Assembly (NCBI GenBank): GCA_003024785.1 | Contig: PUQB01000178.1 | Location: 148,655 to 212,654 of the forward strand | Reading direction: 5' to 3' | DNA: 64,000 bases | From: Selaginella tamariscina | Lineage: Eukaryota > Streptophyta > Lycopodiopsida > Selaginellales > Selaginellaceae | Part shown: one piece after another, positions 24,801 through 36,866 of the stretch | Layout of the letters: every line of letters starts with the position of its first letter | How positions within the stretch are numbered: the first letter of the stretch is position 1 | Notes under the pieces: generated by a model | Seen by the model: only the letters and a program-made list of their open reading frames with translations | The model's database searches: none | Told to the model about the DNA's origin: nothing | Program-made: the position numbers and the translations under genes

Positions 24801-26778
24801 ATGGAGATATATCATTTTTTATTTTTCTTTCAATTTCTCTATAAACATGCATACTAAATAGAAACAATCTAAAGTAAAATTATAGTTCTGTGATTTTTTT
24901 ACCATCTGAATCCATTGTGTTGTATGTCAATCTTTTTTTAAAGTTATATAACCATTCTTATTATTATATTAACTAGAAAGTTTAAACATTTCGGGAATTT
25001 CATCCTGTCAAATGTAGTCCATTGCTCCTTAATGTTGAAATTCAATGGTTACGATTGATCTTATTTATGCACACTCATAGAAATAATTTTTAAATGGAAT
25101 GTTCAATGCTTCCTTTGAAGTTTAAATTTTATATAAAAATATTATTTATAAAAAAATTAATATCATATAATTAAAGTAAGAAGATTTCAATACTTTACTT
25201 GAATAGATTAGATTTTATTTAAAAAGTAACATTATATTTTTATAATTGAATTTGTAGTTACATGTATGTGTACATTTAAACTCAAGATGTGTAAGAGTAT
25301 TTTCTTTCTCCTCTTAAACCAATAGAAAAGGGTTAATTACTTGAATATAACAATCTTAACACTAAACATCTCATTAAAAAATAAATCCTTAAAAAACTTA
25401 GATTCTTTACGATACCAATACTTCATCTTTTTTTACACTAATTAAAACAAGATTAATCAATTGTTACGAACCCTTAGGTGATGGAATATACATCTATATA
25501 TAATATTTTTAAGCATATAACATATATGTAACGAAATGAAACTGTCCATTTCAATCTTTACTATGAAGATAAAATATATTTTAAATATAATATATAAAAT
25601 TTATTTTAAAAGATTTTAATGTGCTTCCTACTAAACTAGGTTTTAACTATAGAAATGAGTTATACCTAAATTGAAATTATCATAATTTTTATTATGGTTC
25701 CTCTTCTTTAAAAAAAATAATAATTGCTATTTATTAAAATTCATTTCAATACGATAAATAATCATGTTTAATGAAGTCTTTAAGGGTTGTTATTAAATGC
25801 CTGGTGAAACTCTACCTCTTTTGAAAGTTCTAGTCTTAAGAACACCCTTAGGGCACTTCTTAACCTTATAAGGGTAATTAAGTTAGTGCATTTAAACTTA
25901 CTTAATATAAAAAGGACTAACTAAACCCACGTTTTTTATTTAACATGTAGAGATATTAAATAAAGTAAATGTAACAAGCATATTAATGTCTAAAAAGAAA
26001 GTACATTACTTCCTCACTAATGTGAGTTAGGCATACCTTTAATTTTCAACATGTTCATATATGTCACACCTTAAAAATTAAACTACCCTTATTATTGGTG
26101 AATATATTGCATTGAAAGGCTTGAATGATTCTTACATTGTAAGTTAAAATATGCATTCTCTTAAATATGATTACTTTTTCCCTTTTCCCTTAAAATTCCC
26201 TTAAAATTCTAAATATTTAAATGATATTTTAGATGTTAATAGCTAAAACTTCAAAGTGATTCACAGTTGAAGATTTATTAAATATTATTTATCATGCGTA
26301 TTGAGGTTCATTTTATAAAAGTGAACATATTTGCGAAACATCTAAGTTATATTTATGATGTAATCAATATTAAATAGATAAATAAATAATAATAACAATA
26401 AAATTATATGACATCATTAGGTGTTATATACTATACTTAGAACCATTTGTAGTAACAATGTTAATCATATATATTTATACAATGTTAAATACAAATGAAT
26501 TAAATACATACGGGTTTATTTAAATTTATATAAATATATACAATAGCATAAAATGTAAAAAAAAAGAATTAAATTTATATTTTTGACGGTACCGACAACA
26601 AGATCGCATCTCCCACATCTGCGGAACGGTTCAAACAAAAAATTCGTGCGTAGTAGCCATGAGCGTTTAATAAACGGAATATGCTATGAACTGACAGAAG
26701 ATACTCACCAAACAGAATATACTTAGAATATGAGGTGTCGTACACGAAAAATTAGTCCCGTAAGGAAATTGGGGTTCT
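24801..26778. other. AT-rich intergenic DNA, no gene seen
   Basis: Very AT-rich with frequent stops in all frames and no exon-like island, LTR or tandem repeat that I can support. It separates the repeat half of the window from the gene half. The last roughly 200 bases become less AT-rich and presumably contain the promoter of the gene starting at 26839. Confidence 0.6.
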
Positions 26779-26838
26779 TTGGAAATCGTTCAAAAAGGGA
26801 GGCAAGGTGGTTTTAGTCATGTTTTGTTGCGAGTCAAA

Positions 26839-28385
26839 ATGCGCTCATTAGCCATCAGACTATCCCCTTGGCTCCTCTTTGCATCTCTCTTCCTCCTCTG
26901 TTACTTCCTCGATCAATCCCAGGAACGTCACCAACAATCTCTCCGATCCCGATTTTCCTCTTTTTTCCCCCAAAATTGGGCAATTTCTCCACAATCCAAA
27001 CATCCCAAAGACATTCTCCAGGCAAGCAAATTCATAATTTCATGTTTTCATGATCGATTTCAATGAATCATACAATATATATATATAAGGAACCAATATC
27101 ATCATTTCATTCGATTTCAATGAATCATATAAACTGCAGGAACCAAGATCATAATTTCATTCGATTTCAATGAATCATATAAACTGCAGGAACCAAGAGT
27201 GGCAGTTTGCCTGGTGGGCGGAGCACGATCATTCGAGCTGACAGGTCCGACTATAAACAAGCACATTTTAAACGTATACAGAAACTCGGACGTTTTCCTG
27301 CATGCGCCTCTCGACAAAGACTCGTTCAAGCTCTTCCTCCTCACTAACATATCCTCCAGATTTGCATCTGCCAGGATATTCAGGCCTTCACACATACCGG
27401 AAGAGCCTTTCCACCGGGAGGTACTCACGTCGTCCGGCTCACCAAACGGGATTCAGGTTAACAATAATCCCCCACGCTCTTTGTGTTTTATATTTCTTTA
27501 TATGCAGGGTTGCTGCAGTACTTCAATCTGGTAGAAGGTTGTTGGAACATGATATACGAATACGAGAAACAGAACCGGATCAAATACGACTGGATACTCC
27601 GTACACGCGTAGACGGGTATTGGAACCGGCCCATACCGAAGCTCTCCTCGTTCGACAGCGCAAGGTACACGGTTCCGTACGGGTCACAGTTCGGAGGGCT
27701 AAACGACCGGCTCGGAATCGGCGGGCGGGAGGTCAGCCGGACGGCTCTCCGGCGGCTGACGACGCTCCGCACGGTACACATGCATGGGTACAGACAGCTG
27801 AACTCGGAACGCGCGTTCCGAGCGCAGATGCGGTCGGCCAACCTGAGTGTACAGATGAACAAGTTTCCGTTCTGTGTGCTGAGCTCCAGGAGGTATATTC
27901 GAGAGTTTGAAATGCAGGGTTTTTTGATAAAACTGTGCAGGTATGCATGGCCACCTACAGAGTGGGGAGTTCCGGTGATGGCAATATCTAGTAAGGGACC
28001 TTTGAATGGTGCCAAATGTAGACCATGTAAAGCTCAGATTGTAGGGGAGAAAGCCAGGGCTATGAGTAAGTCTCTCACACACGCACACGCACACGCACAC
28101 GCATGTTTGACGTAGTGTTGTTTTTGAATAGGTGAGGCTTTGAACAGGGGATGGAGTTGGAGTGGACCAAATGAGGGTATGGAATTATGTGATGCCAGAG
28201 GAGAGTGGGAAAGAGGGTGGGAAGATGTGTTTGATAAGGAAGCTGGGATTCATGGGAGAGATGCGAGGATGAGAGTTAATGGGATGAACTATACTGACTG
28301 TGTTGCTGAGGTTGGAAGGTTCAAGACTGCATGGGATTCTTGGGATGGCCCTGATCAGGAAACCATTTGTAAAGCAATTTTTTAA
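26839..28385 (+). CDS. DUF7796-type putative glycosyltransferase, type II membrane protein
   Basis: Exons proposed: 26839-27021, 27190-27456, 27519-28065 and 28132-28385, about 416 residues. The start MRSLAIRLSPWLLFAS gives a short N-terminal anchor followed by a basic luminal stem. Conserved blocks, recalled from an uncharacterised plant family now called DUF7796, are VCLVGGARSF, NGIQ, YDWILRTRVDGYW, GGLNDRLGIG, NKFPFCVLSSR, GAKCRPC and CDARGEWERGWE. The RTRVDGYW block resembles metal- and sugar-binding loops of Golgi glycosyltransferases, but the reaction is unknown. Oddities: intron 1 needs a GC donor, its acceptor region is a 50-bp triplicate, and at intron 2 the first AG (27507) is out of frame while the next (27518) keeps the frame but drops the expected GLLQ. 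That suggests a one-base assembly gap. Confidence 0.75.
27040..27189 (+). repeat. Three tandem 50-bp copies of a splice-acceptor unit
   Basis: AG followed by GAACCAA occurs at 27089, 27139 and 27189, exactly 50 bases apart, each preceded by a 'gatttcaatgaatcata' tract. Only the last AG joins in frame to the conserved exon (EPRVAVCLVGG). Using the middle one would read into a stop within five codons. The first copy is diverged by a TA run. Confidence 0.88.
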
Positions 28386-29447
28386 TTTAACATAGGTTTG
28401 ACAAAAATGTTTACTGTAGCAAATTAGTACAAGGTAAGTTCTGAACTTGATAGTATATGAATTTATTAAAGTATAATCTTCTAAAATTAAGATGTTTTAA
28501 TAATATTATAAGATTTTTAATCTAAAAATTATAAATATACATGTTTTAAAACCTTAAATATAGCAAGGTTAATATTTTAAAATTAAAGTATATTTTGATA
28601 TTAATCTTTATTTAATCTTAATTTTAGCAAGGTTAATAGTTAAATACATATAACATATTTAAATCCCTTATTTAATATATATAATTAATGTCTGTGTTAT
28701 AATAATATATTAACACATTAATAATATAATATATATATGTGTGTGTGTGTGTGAGTGTTAACATAATAACACATTAATATATTATATTAACACATATGTA
28801 TATTATATGTTATTAATTATTATAATTATTATATAAATCCCATTATAAATAGACACCAAGTCTTATTATATATACTTGGGAATATATACTTATTATATAA
28901 ATCCCATTTAATATATATATGTGTGTGTCTATATTTAATTTTGATATTAATCTTTATTAATCTAAGGTTAATATTTAAATACATATAACATATATAAATC
29001 CCATATTTAATATATATGTAAATTCATATTAAAACTTTAAATAGTAACTTTTGACCTCATGTTAAAGATATTATGCATAGAAATGTAATATATACAAGCA
29101 TTTGCTCTGACGTGAAATCTAAGTTAAATAAACATGCGAAACACACACATGTATATTGAATAAAATTAAAACCATAGTAAATCTTCTTAAGTTAAATATA
29201 TACTACTGGGATATTTTAATTCGTTTCATAATTTGGAATATAATTATTAGAAATTTAGATTTCATTGTTTCCAATTTCAAAGGGAAAGTAGCTTAAGCTG
29301 TGTAACTATAATATTTCAAAATTAAGTTATTATCAGTATATTTTTCTAAAATAAAATTTATATACACATAACATATTCAAATCTCATATTTAGTATCAAA
29401 AATTTAAATACGAAATGTAATAAACATGCCAACACATATTTCATAAT
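28386..29447. other. AT-rich intergenic DNA
   Basis: More than 1 kb of AT-rich DNA with short TA and GT runs (for example around 28700-28760), between the stop of the DUF7796 gene and the end of the small minus-strand gene. No reading frame or structured repeat is supported. Confidence 0.6.
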
Positions 29448-29774
29448 TTAAAACATAATTAGTAGAAATTTAGATAACCATAATGTATTGACAAAAGAAT
29501 ATATCAACATCCTAAAAAATGTGAAGAAACAGAGCACACTCAAGCACTGGAAGTTTTTCTTCTTTTGGACCTGGTCCCTAATCCAATGAATCCCGGTCTT
29601 CGTCCCGGCCTTGATCTTCTGGGCGCTAGCCTTCGCCTTATCAATCGCAGCTGCTTTCATTTTCTCGGTCTTGTTCGGCCCCTTCTCCCTCTTCATCTGC
29701 TCCTTCCTTTCCTTGTCATTAAACTTGTAATCCCATTGATCGGCCCAGCCCAATCCGCTATCTCCGATTTCCAT
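29448..29774 (-). CDS. Small lysine-rich plant protein of unknown function
   Basis: A single-exon minus-strand frame starting MEIGDSGLGWADQWDYKF, followed by a Lys/Glu-rich helix and the block KTGIHWIRDQVQKKK. I recall a small uncharacterised plant family with a W-A-D-Q-W-D-Y start and a G-x-x-W-I-K-x-K end, so I take this as a member. No function can be assigned, and there is no signal or targeting peptide. In the frame as given, the C-terminus continues into 30 hydrophobic residues that look unlike the family. A one-base change in the A-run before residue 75 would instead end the protein at a stop near 29540, so the last third is probably a frameshift artefact. Confidence 0.6.
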   Translation of the reverse strand: MEIGDSGLGWADQWDYKFNDKERKEQMKREKGPNKTEKMKAAAIDKAKASAQKIKAGTKTGIHWIRDQVQKKKNFQCLSVLCFFTFFRMLIYSFVNTLWLSKFLLIMF

Positions 29775-30529
29775 CTATCTCCCCTGTACAATTGATCGAT
29801 GATCCTGTTGTGTGCCCTCAAGAATTTTATGTATATATGTAGATCACAGAGCGAATATGTATATATATATGTTGAAAGAGTAGCTCTTTTGTGAAGGGAC
29901 AGACGCGTATAGATGTTTTCATAGATTCTTCCTTGGCCGACACTCTAGAATGTCCACGTTTAACGACCGAGTTATAACACGTTTTATATAGTCACCATTA
30001 CACGCGCACACGTGAAAATACACATATATAGATATACATGTGTGTGTGTATATATTTATACACACACATATACACTAATTATATGTTCGGCAATTATGTT
30101 AATTCGACTTATTATAATTTATATAATTTATAAATACAATTTAATCCTCTCAACAAAATAAAATATAATAAATTTAATTGTGGATTACTTCTATATAATT
30201 AAAGTGTAAGTTTAAATAGCGTATTAGATAATAAAAATACAAATTTGTTGCGTCATTAAATGTTAAAATTGCGCTACTCTGTTTCTAGGGCTCATGGGGC
30301 AATTAGGGCACGTTAAACCCTGGTTTAGGGCGTCTGTAGCGCGTCTTGGCGGGCGCGACTAGATCTCTGGAAGAAGCTGCTGATCTGAATCCCGTCCCAT
30401 TGATTTCTCTCGAATCCCATCCAATATTAATAGAGAACAGGGGCAGATTCGGGATCCAAGAGGAATCTGTGCTTTGCGGATTTAGAACAGTGTATGTTTG
30501 GGAAAGATTTGGATACACATAAATAAAAA
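29775..30529. promoter_or_regulatory. Shared upstream region of two divergent genes
   Basis: About 750 bases between the start of the small minus-strand gene and the start of CCC1. It includes CA/TA-rich stretches (30000-30110) and a GC-richer block (30280-30529) that probably holds the CCC1 leader. No individual motif is strong enough to name. Confidence 0.4.
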
Positions 30530-33500
30530 ATGGGAATTGAGGATTCGGAGAAGAGTGAAGAGCCAAATGGGCAGCAGCTGAATAGCGTGGATCTGCAAGT
30601 ACCTGTACCTCTCAAGTGAGTTCCGTTTTCGTTCAAAAAATGTGATAATACATATATAGTTTTCAAACAAAGATTTATGCAATGTGTGACAGAAATTTTA
30701 AATGTATATAGATATACTTATGTACACATAAGATTTGTCAGGAAAGATCGTATATATACGTTGTACAATGAATGTATGTATTGGTAAGTTGCGTGTATGC
30801 TATTGTGTGGGATATACTTTTGTACAGAAGAATCAAACATATAATTTTCTACTCACGCACGTACATATGTAACATACGCAAGTGTATTTATATCTCTTGT
30901 ATAGCTAAGACGTCATTATCCGTTATCATGTTATAATTATATGTGTGTGATTTATATAGCTGTAAGTAGATATACACACGCAGTTACACATACGCATATA
31001 TGGCATGTATGTAGATACTTATGGGACTGAATGATTTAGAAAATTTGGTCACGAGGAAAGTTCCACTCTTATTTTTGTTAAGACTGACTTTCTCCTGACG
31101 AAAATTTGTTAATTAGAATCGTTTTTCTTTTATGTTGTTTTCATATAATTTATATTATATATTGTGTATGCAGCGTGTATATGCATATGTATTGCTAACG
31201 CTCGCTTTTAAATAGGGCACAAAACTCGCACTATGAACAAGATGAGACACATGAGATTTTTGATCGGACCGGAAGAGAATCGAAACTGGAACTCTTTGAG
31301 GTTGATTCTCTTGTTGATGTCATTGGCCTCAAGAGGTAATACTGAGATAGTGTATACGTACCTATAAAATGATTAACAATCGAATATTATATATATAATA
31401 ACGTGTAATGTAGTATAGTTGATATGTGTATATATAATCAATTTGTGGATGATACAGTATGGGAGGCCAGCAACCCCCTCAGCCTTACAGTCCTAGAGCA
31501 GGCGAAGAAATCGCTATCACACTTGGTCGTCCTCGGGTATAGTAGTCTAACACACACACACACAGACTTGTTTTTTTTTAATTAGTTTTGCCTATCACTT
31601 ATTTATTTACATTTTTACAGCCTCGTGGTGCAAAACTTGGGACTCTCATGGGTGTCTTCGTGCCATGCCTTCAGAACATTTTAGGAATCATTTTTTATAT
31701 TCGTTTTTTCATGGTCAGTTGTGTGTGTATGTGCCCATATACAGAATTATATTGTTATTGTGCTATATTGAGCAGGATTGTAGGAATAGCGGGAGTTGGA
31801 CAAAGTTTGCTTCTAGTCTCACTATGCTGTCTTTGTACTTTTTTAACTGGGATCTCACTTAGTGCAATAGCTACAAATGGTGCAATGAAGGTAGGTGTGT
31901 ATATACTACAGAGATGTATATTCTGGTTGTATATATGTATTTATTATTTATATTATATTTGAAGGGTGGTGGTCCTTACTATCTTATTGGTCGAGCTCTT
32001 GGTCCAGAAGTTGGTGTTAGCATTGGTCTCTGTTTTTTCCTCGGAAATGCAGTCGCTGGATCCTTGTAAGTTCACATACACACACGCAAGCACGTACGAG
32101 GTTTCACTGAATGTGTGTGTGTGTGCGCGTGCGTGCCTATGCGTGTGCGTGTGTGTGAATCTACATTCAGTGAAACCTCGTGCATAAACCAAATATTGAT
32201 TGCTAAGCTATATGCCTAGGTACATATTAGGAGCAATAGAGACGTTTCTGGATGCTCTTCCTGGAGCTGGAATATTTAGAGGTAACAACCGCCAACAGAT
32301 CAACTTCTTTTTTTTATCAATTCACATGTTGAAGTTAAATATTAATAGTTTTTGTTTTATGCAGAAACCGTGACACAGATAGCACCATCACCAGGAACAA
32401 GTGCAGAAGTATTAAAAAGTCCGAGTTTGCATGACTTGCAAGTATACGGGGTTATTGTTACAATTGTGTTGTGTCTTATAGTCTTCGGAGGTGTGAAGAT
32501 CATTAACAAGGTTGCACCTGCGTTTCTCGTCCCCGTACTCTTATCCGTAGTCCTCATATTCATTGGTATATTCGCTGCTCCAAGACGTGGTGGTCCATGT
32601 AAGCAACTCTATGCTACATATACACAAGTATAATAATGTTTACCATATAATTGTAAATACATAAACACTGAATTGTATAATATGGGAGTTCTGTACTCAT
32701 TTATGTTGGCAGCTGGTGTAACTGGTCTCAGATGGAGGACATTTAAGAAGAATTGGAGTTCACAATACCAACGTACCAACAGAGCTGGTATTCCCGCTCC
32801 AGATGGTATCATATACTGGAATTTTGAGTATGTATACATACATATTCCTTATATTTCATTATGCGTGTATATATATACGTGCATGCATAGATGCGTTCTG
32901 CGTGTTTTCCCGCTCAAACTCCCTTCAGAAGTGTGAGCCAAATAAACACGTACTAGAAGGAGATTATATGCGCACAGACATATATACAGATGAGAGAGAG
33001 AGAGAAGAGAGAGAATAGCGTGTATATGTACACATATGGAGAGTGAGAGGGGAAGATATATGCGTATATACATGTGTATATATCTCTATTCTATGTATTT
33101 GTCTAGCTTGTCTATGTATAGTCGTTTGTCATTATCGATATATTGTCATACTGATTTGCATTGATATTTATTATGCATTTCCATATCCTAATCGGGATTT
33201 GTTTGGTTTACAGGGATCTTTTGGGACTATTCTTTCCAGCGGTAACAGGATAATGGCGGGTCTAACAGGTTAATATTTTTGATAGTATATGCTTCGCTAT
33301 ATATATACAATAATGTATGTTGCATGTACTTGTAGATCGGCCTCATTAAGAGATACGCAGCGTTCGATTCCTCGGGGAACACTTTCAGCAATTGCTTCGA
33401 CAACAGGCCTTTACTTAGTTTCTGCTATTATGTTTGGAGCTGTTGCTAATCGTGAAGAACTCTTAACAAACCGGTATGGGTATATTTTAGACACACACAC

Positions 33501-36194
33501 ACACAGGATCTTTACTGATTGTATGTTGTCTTCATTAGTCTATTGACTGCAACACTAGCATGGCCTGTACCTGGAGTCGTTCAAGTTGGGATCATACTTT
33601 CTACTCTTGGAGCAGCTCTCCAGAGCTTAACAGGTATATACACTCGTGCGTGCGTGCGTGTTGATACTATTCAGCACTCTCTACTATGTCTTTGTACATC
33701 TTACTATGATGTTAGTATATACTCTCTCTCTCTCTCTCATGTTATAGTATATTGTAAACAGGGGCACCGAGGCTATTAGCGGCGATTGCAAACGACGACA
33801 TCTTACCAGTACTGAAGTATTTCAAAGCACCAGACGGAATCGAACCGCACTTGGCCACGGTTTTTACCATGTTTATCTGTGCTGGCTGTGTAATTATCGG
33901 GGATTTAGATCTTATTTCACCCGTAATTACCATGTTCTTTTTACTCTGTTATGGCGGGGTTAATCTCTCGTGTTTACTTCTCGATTTACTCGATGCTCCT
34001 AGCTGGCGTCCACGTTGGAAATACCACCATTGGAGCTTTTCTCTACTCGGTGCCCTCTTGTGCATTGGTAAGTGTATTCTATATTAACTTTATGTAAACT
34101 AGCTGTCTCATAACTGCATTGTATTGTGTTAAGATACTATTTTTTAAAAAATATAATGCAGTTTTATCCTGAATATCTAAAGTTTTCTTTCTTTTTTCTT
34201 ATTTTCCCTTTTTCCTAGTTATTATGTTTTTGATATCGTGGATATTCACAATAGTAGCACTTGCATTAGCAAGTCTTATTTACTACTACGTGAGCCTTAA
34301 GGGCAAGGCAGGAGACTGGGGCGATGGCTTTAAGAGTGCGTATTTCCAGCTTGCACTGCGAAGTCTTCGTACACTTGGAGGTGTGTGTGTGTGTGTGTGT
34401 GTGTGTGATATTTACTTAGTACTTATACATCCATATTGATGTATGTATAAGATAAGTAATATACATATGATAATGTGAGAAAATGTTACTTATTATCTAT
34501 ACGAACGCGGTGGCAATCTCTACGTGTATCTATATCTATATATACTTTACGTTCGTACATATACAACGCATATTATCGACGCTTATACATCTTTTCAAAG
34601 TATGTTTTAATACATGCATGTGGCCGACATGTCATATATTGATGCTTTAGCATGTATACATATATGTGCATAATATACACACATCAACGCTTGTTTTAAC
34701 GCATATGTGCAGCAAACCAAGTCCATCCCAAGAACTGGTATCCAATCCCATTAATATTCTGCAAGCCATGGGGAATATTACCGTCTGACGTGCCATGTCA
34801 TCCAAAGCTTGCTGACTTTGCAAACTGCATGAAGAAAAAAGGACGTGGAATGTCCATTTTCGTGTCCATCATGGAAGGGGAATATTTCGAAAAGGCTGAA
34901 GAAGCACGCCAGTCATCACGTCTACTTGCCACGTATATTGATTACAAGAATTGTGAGGGGGTTGCTGAAGTTATTATTGCAAAAGACATTTGCCAAGGTA
35001 ATTAATATATATATATATATATATCAATGTATGATATACTGCCATAAATACATTACTAGTAGATGCATAACGTATGGACGCCTGTACGTAGCGTATCATA
35101 TATGGTATATGTCCATTTATATGTACACACATTTAATATCTTATCTCAAAATCTTTATTCATTTGTTTTGCTTGAAATAAGAATTTTTTAAGGACTCTTA
35201 ACTTCGTCTATCTGCTCATTATGCACATGCGCACCACACGCACACGACTCACGCGCACATATAGAACATGCAGGTGCAGACAACCTTGTATTTCTATAGA
35301 TCATATGGATATATATATTATATATATATGCACACAGACACGAACAGGAATATGTATATCCATGTTTCTACTTATAACCATGTATATATCTACTCATATC
35401 ATGTGCGCAGTTATATTGACGTTATTTGTTCTGCATACGGATTTCGGGCATAGTACAGACAATGGGGCTAGCAAACCTGAAACCAAACATAGTATGTATG
35501 AGATACCAGAGATATGGAGGGACGAGCAACACAGTGGAGTCTCAGATACCTTTGTGAGCATCATAACGACTGCTCCATTGCAAACAAAGCCGTTGTCATC
35601 GTCAAAGGCCTCGACACGTGGCCCAGTGAGTTCCAAAGGCAGTACGGCCCCATAGATTTGTATTGGATCGTACGCGATGGTGGTCTCATGTTGCTACTCT
35701 CTCAACTTCTCCGTGCCAAAGACAGCTTCGAAAACTGCAAAATCCAGGTAATACACACATATCTATACATATACGCATGCATACATGCATACACATAGGT
35801 TCAACACTTCACTATTCATCCATAAACTGTGTGTGTGTGTAAATATGTATATAGTTATATTGTTTTTACCTGAAACTGTCTGATATGAAATACGTCTGGG
35901 ATCATATTAATATAAAGCATGAGTACGATATAACATAATATGCATAACGTAAATACTAGATACTTAAAGGTCAATATGTTCAGGTGTATTGTATATCTGA
36001 GGAGGATACAGAGGCCGAGGAACTTAAGGCTGATGTGAGAAGTTCCTTTACGATCTTCGTATGCAAGCCGAAGTTATCGTCGTTACATGAAGTCTTGGGA
36101 AGCCCACCAGGTGCGTGCGTGTGTTGTGCATCGCGTTAGATGTATACATAATGCACATACACCATTTATATTTGAATACAACTCTCTCTCTATT

Positions 36195-36261
<67 letters not shown>

Positions 36262-36866
36262 GAGATTATTCAAGAATGCTTTCATGGCGTATAATGCTTC
36301 ATATCTTTAGGTGCTACAGAATATTTTAGAAATATCATAGTTTATAAATACATATATAGCATTTTTTAAACAGGAGGATAGAGAAGCAGACACAGGAAGA
36401 GAAGACGCAATGGAGGCATTCACAAAAGCAAGAAAGAGAATAGCATCACGAGAAGCAGAACTTAAGAAGAAAACATCTACTGTTGAGGATGAGGTTGAAC
36501 ACACTTACAACGAACAGCAGGTTCTTTAAAACTCAATTAGACTGAATTATACATTATATATGTATTCAGTTATTGAACTCTTATATACTAATCTAATAAT
36601 GTTAATATAATAAAATATTTTAAACTAGTACAATACTAATATAGGTTTTAACAGGTTAACAAGTTTTTATACACGAGTCTTAAGTTGAACTCGATAATTA
36701 TGAGGTATTCAAGAATGTCTGCAGTTGTGTTGGTGAGTTTACCACCACCACCTCCAAAGCATCCCTCACATTGTTACATGGAGTAATGGATTTACTCGTG
36801 GATGGTATCCCGAGGCTTCTTATGGTTCGTGGTTATCGACGCGATGTTGTTACCATTTTTACTTAG
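30530..36866 (+). CDS. CCC1: Cation-chloride cotransporter (Na-K-Cl symporter family)
   Basis: Nineteen exons assembled by splice borders and protein similarity: 30530-30615, 31216-31335, 31458-31536, 31621-31713, 31776-31890, 31965-32065, 32220-32281, 32365-32598, 32713-32827, 33214-33268, 33336-33473, 33539-33633, 33762-34067, 34219-34380, 34713-34997, 35411-35747, 35984-36110, 36374-36520 and 36655-36866. That is about 955 residues, close to Arabidopsis CCC1 (975). Visible blocks are [16 protein letters not shown] (TM1), [67 protein letters not shown], and a long cytosolic C-terminus with [10 protein letters not shown] and [18 protein letters not shown], ending [12 protein letters not shown]. 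The family moves Cl- with K+/Na+ across Golgi/TGN and plasma membranes. Several one-base gaps interrupt the frame (exons 4, 10, 16, 17 and 19), often in homopolymers, and I take them as assembly errors. Confidence 0.95.
32096..32181 (+). other. Perfect 19-bp hairpin inside CCC1 intron 6
   Basis: ACGAGGTTTCACTGAATGT at 32096-32114 is the exact reverse complement of 32163-32181. The 48-base loop is almost all GT repeats. The stem would bring the two ends of the microsatellite together in the pre-mRNA. It lies between donor 32066 and acceptor 32219. Confidence 0.85.

Noticed and set aside
27488-28100. Minus-strand open frames over the DUF7796 exons.
   Set aside because: They mirror the GC-rich coding exon on the plus strand, which has the conserved motifs and splice sites.
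30530-36866. Reading CCC1 as a pseudogene because of several frame changes.
   Set aside because: All splice sites, nearly all conserved residues and the full length are kept. The changes are single bases, often in short homopolymers, and neighbouring genes show the same pattern, which points to consensus error.
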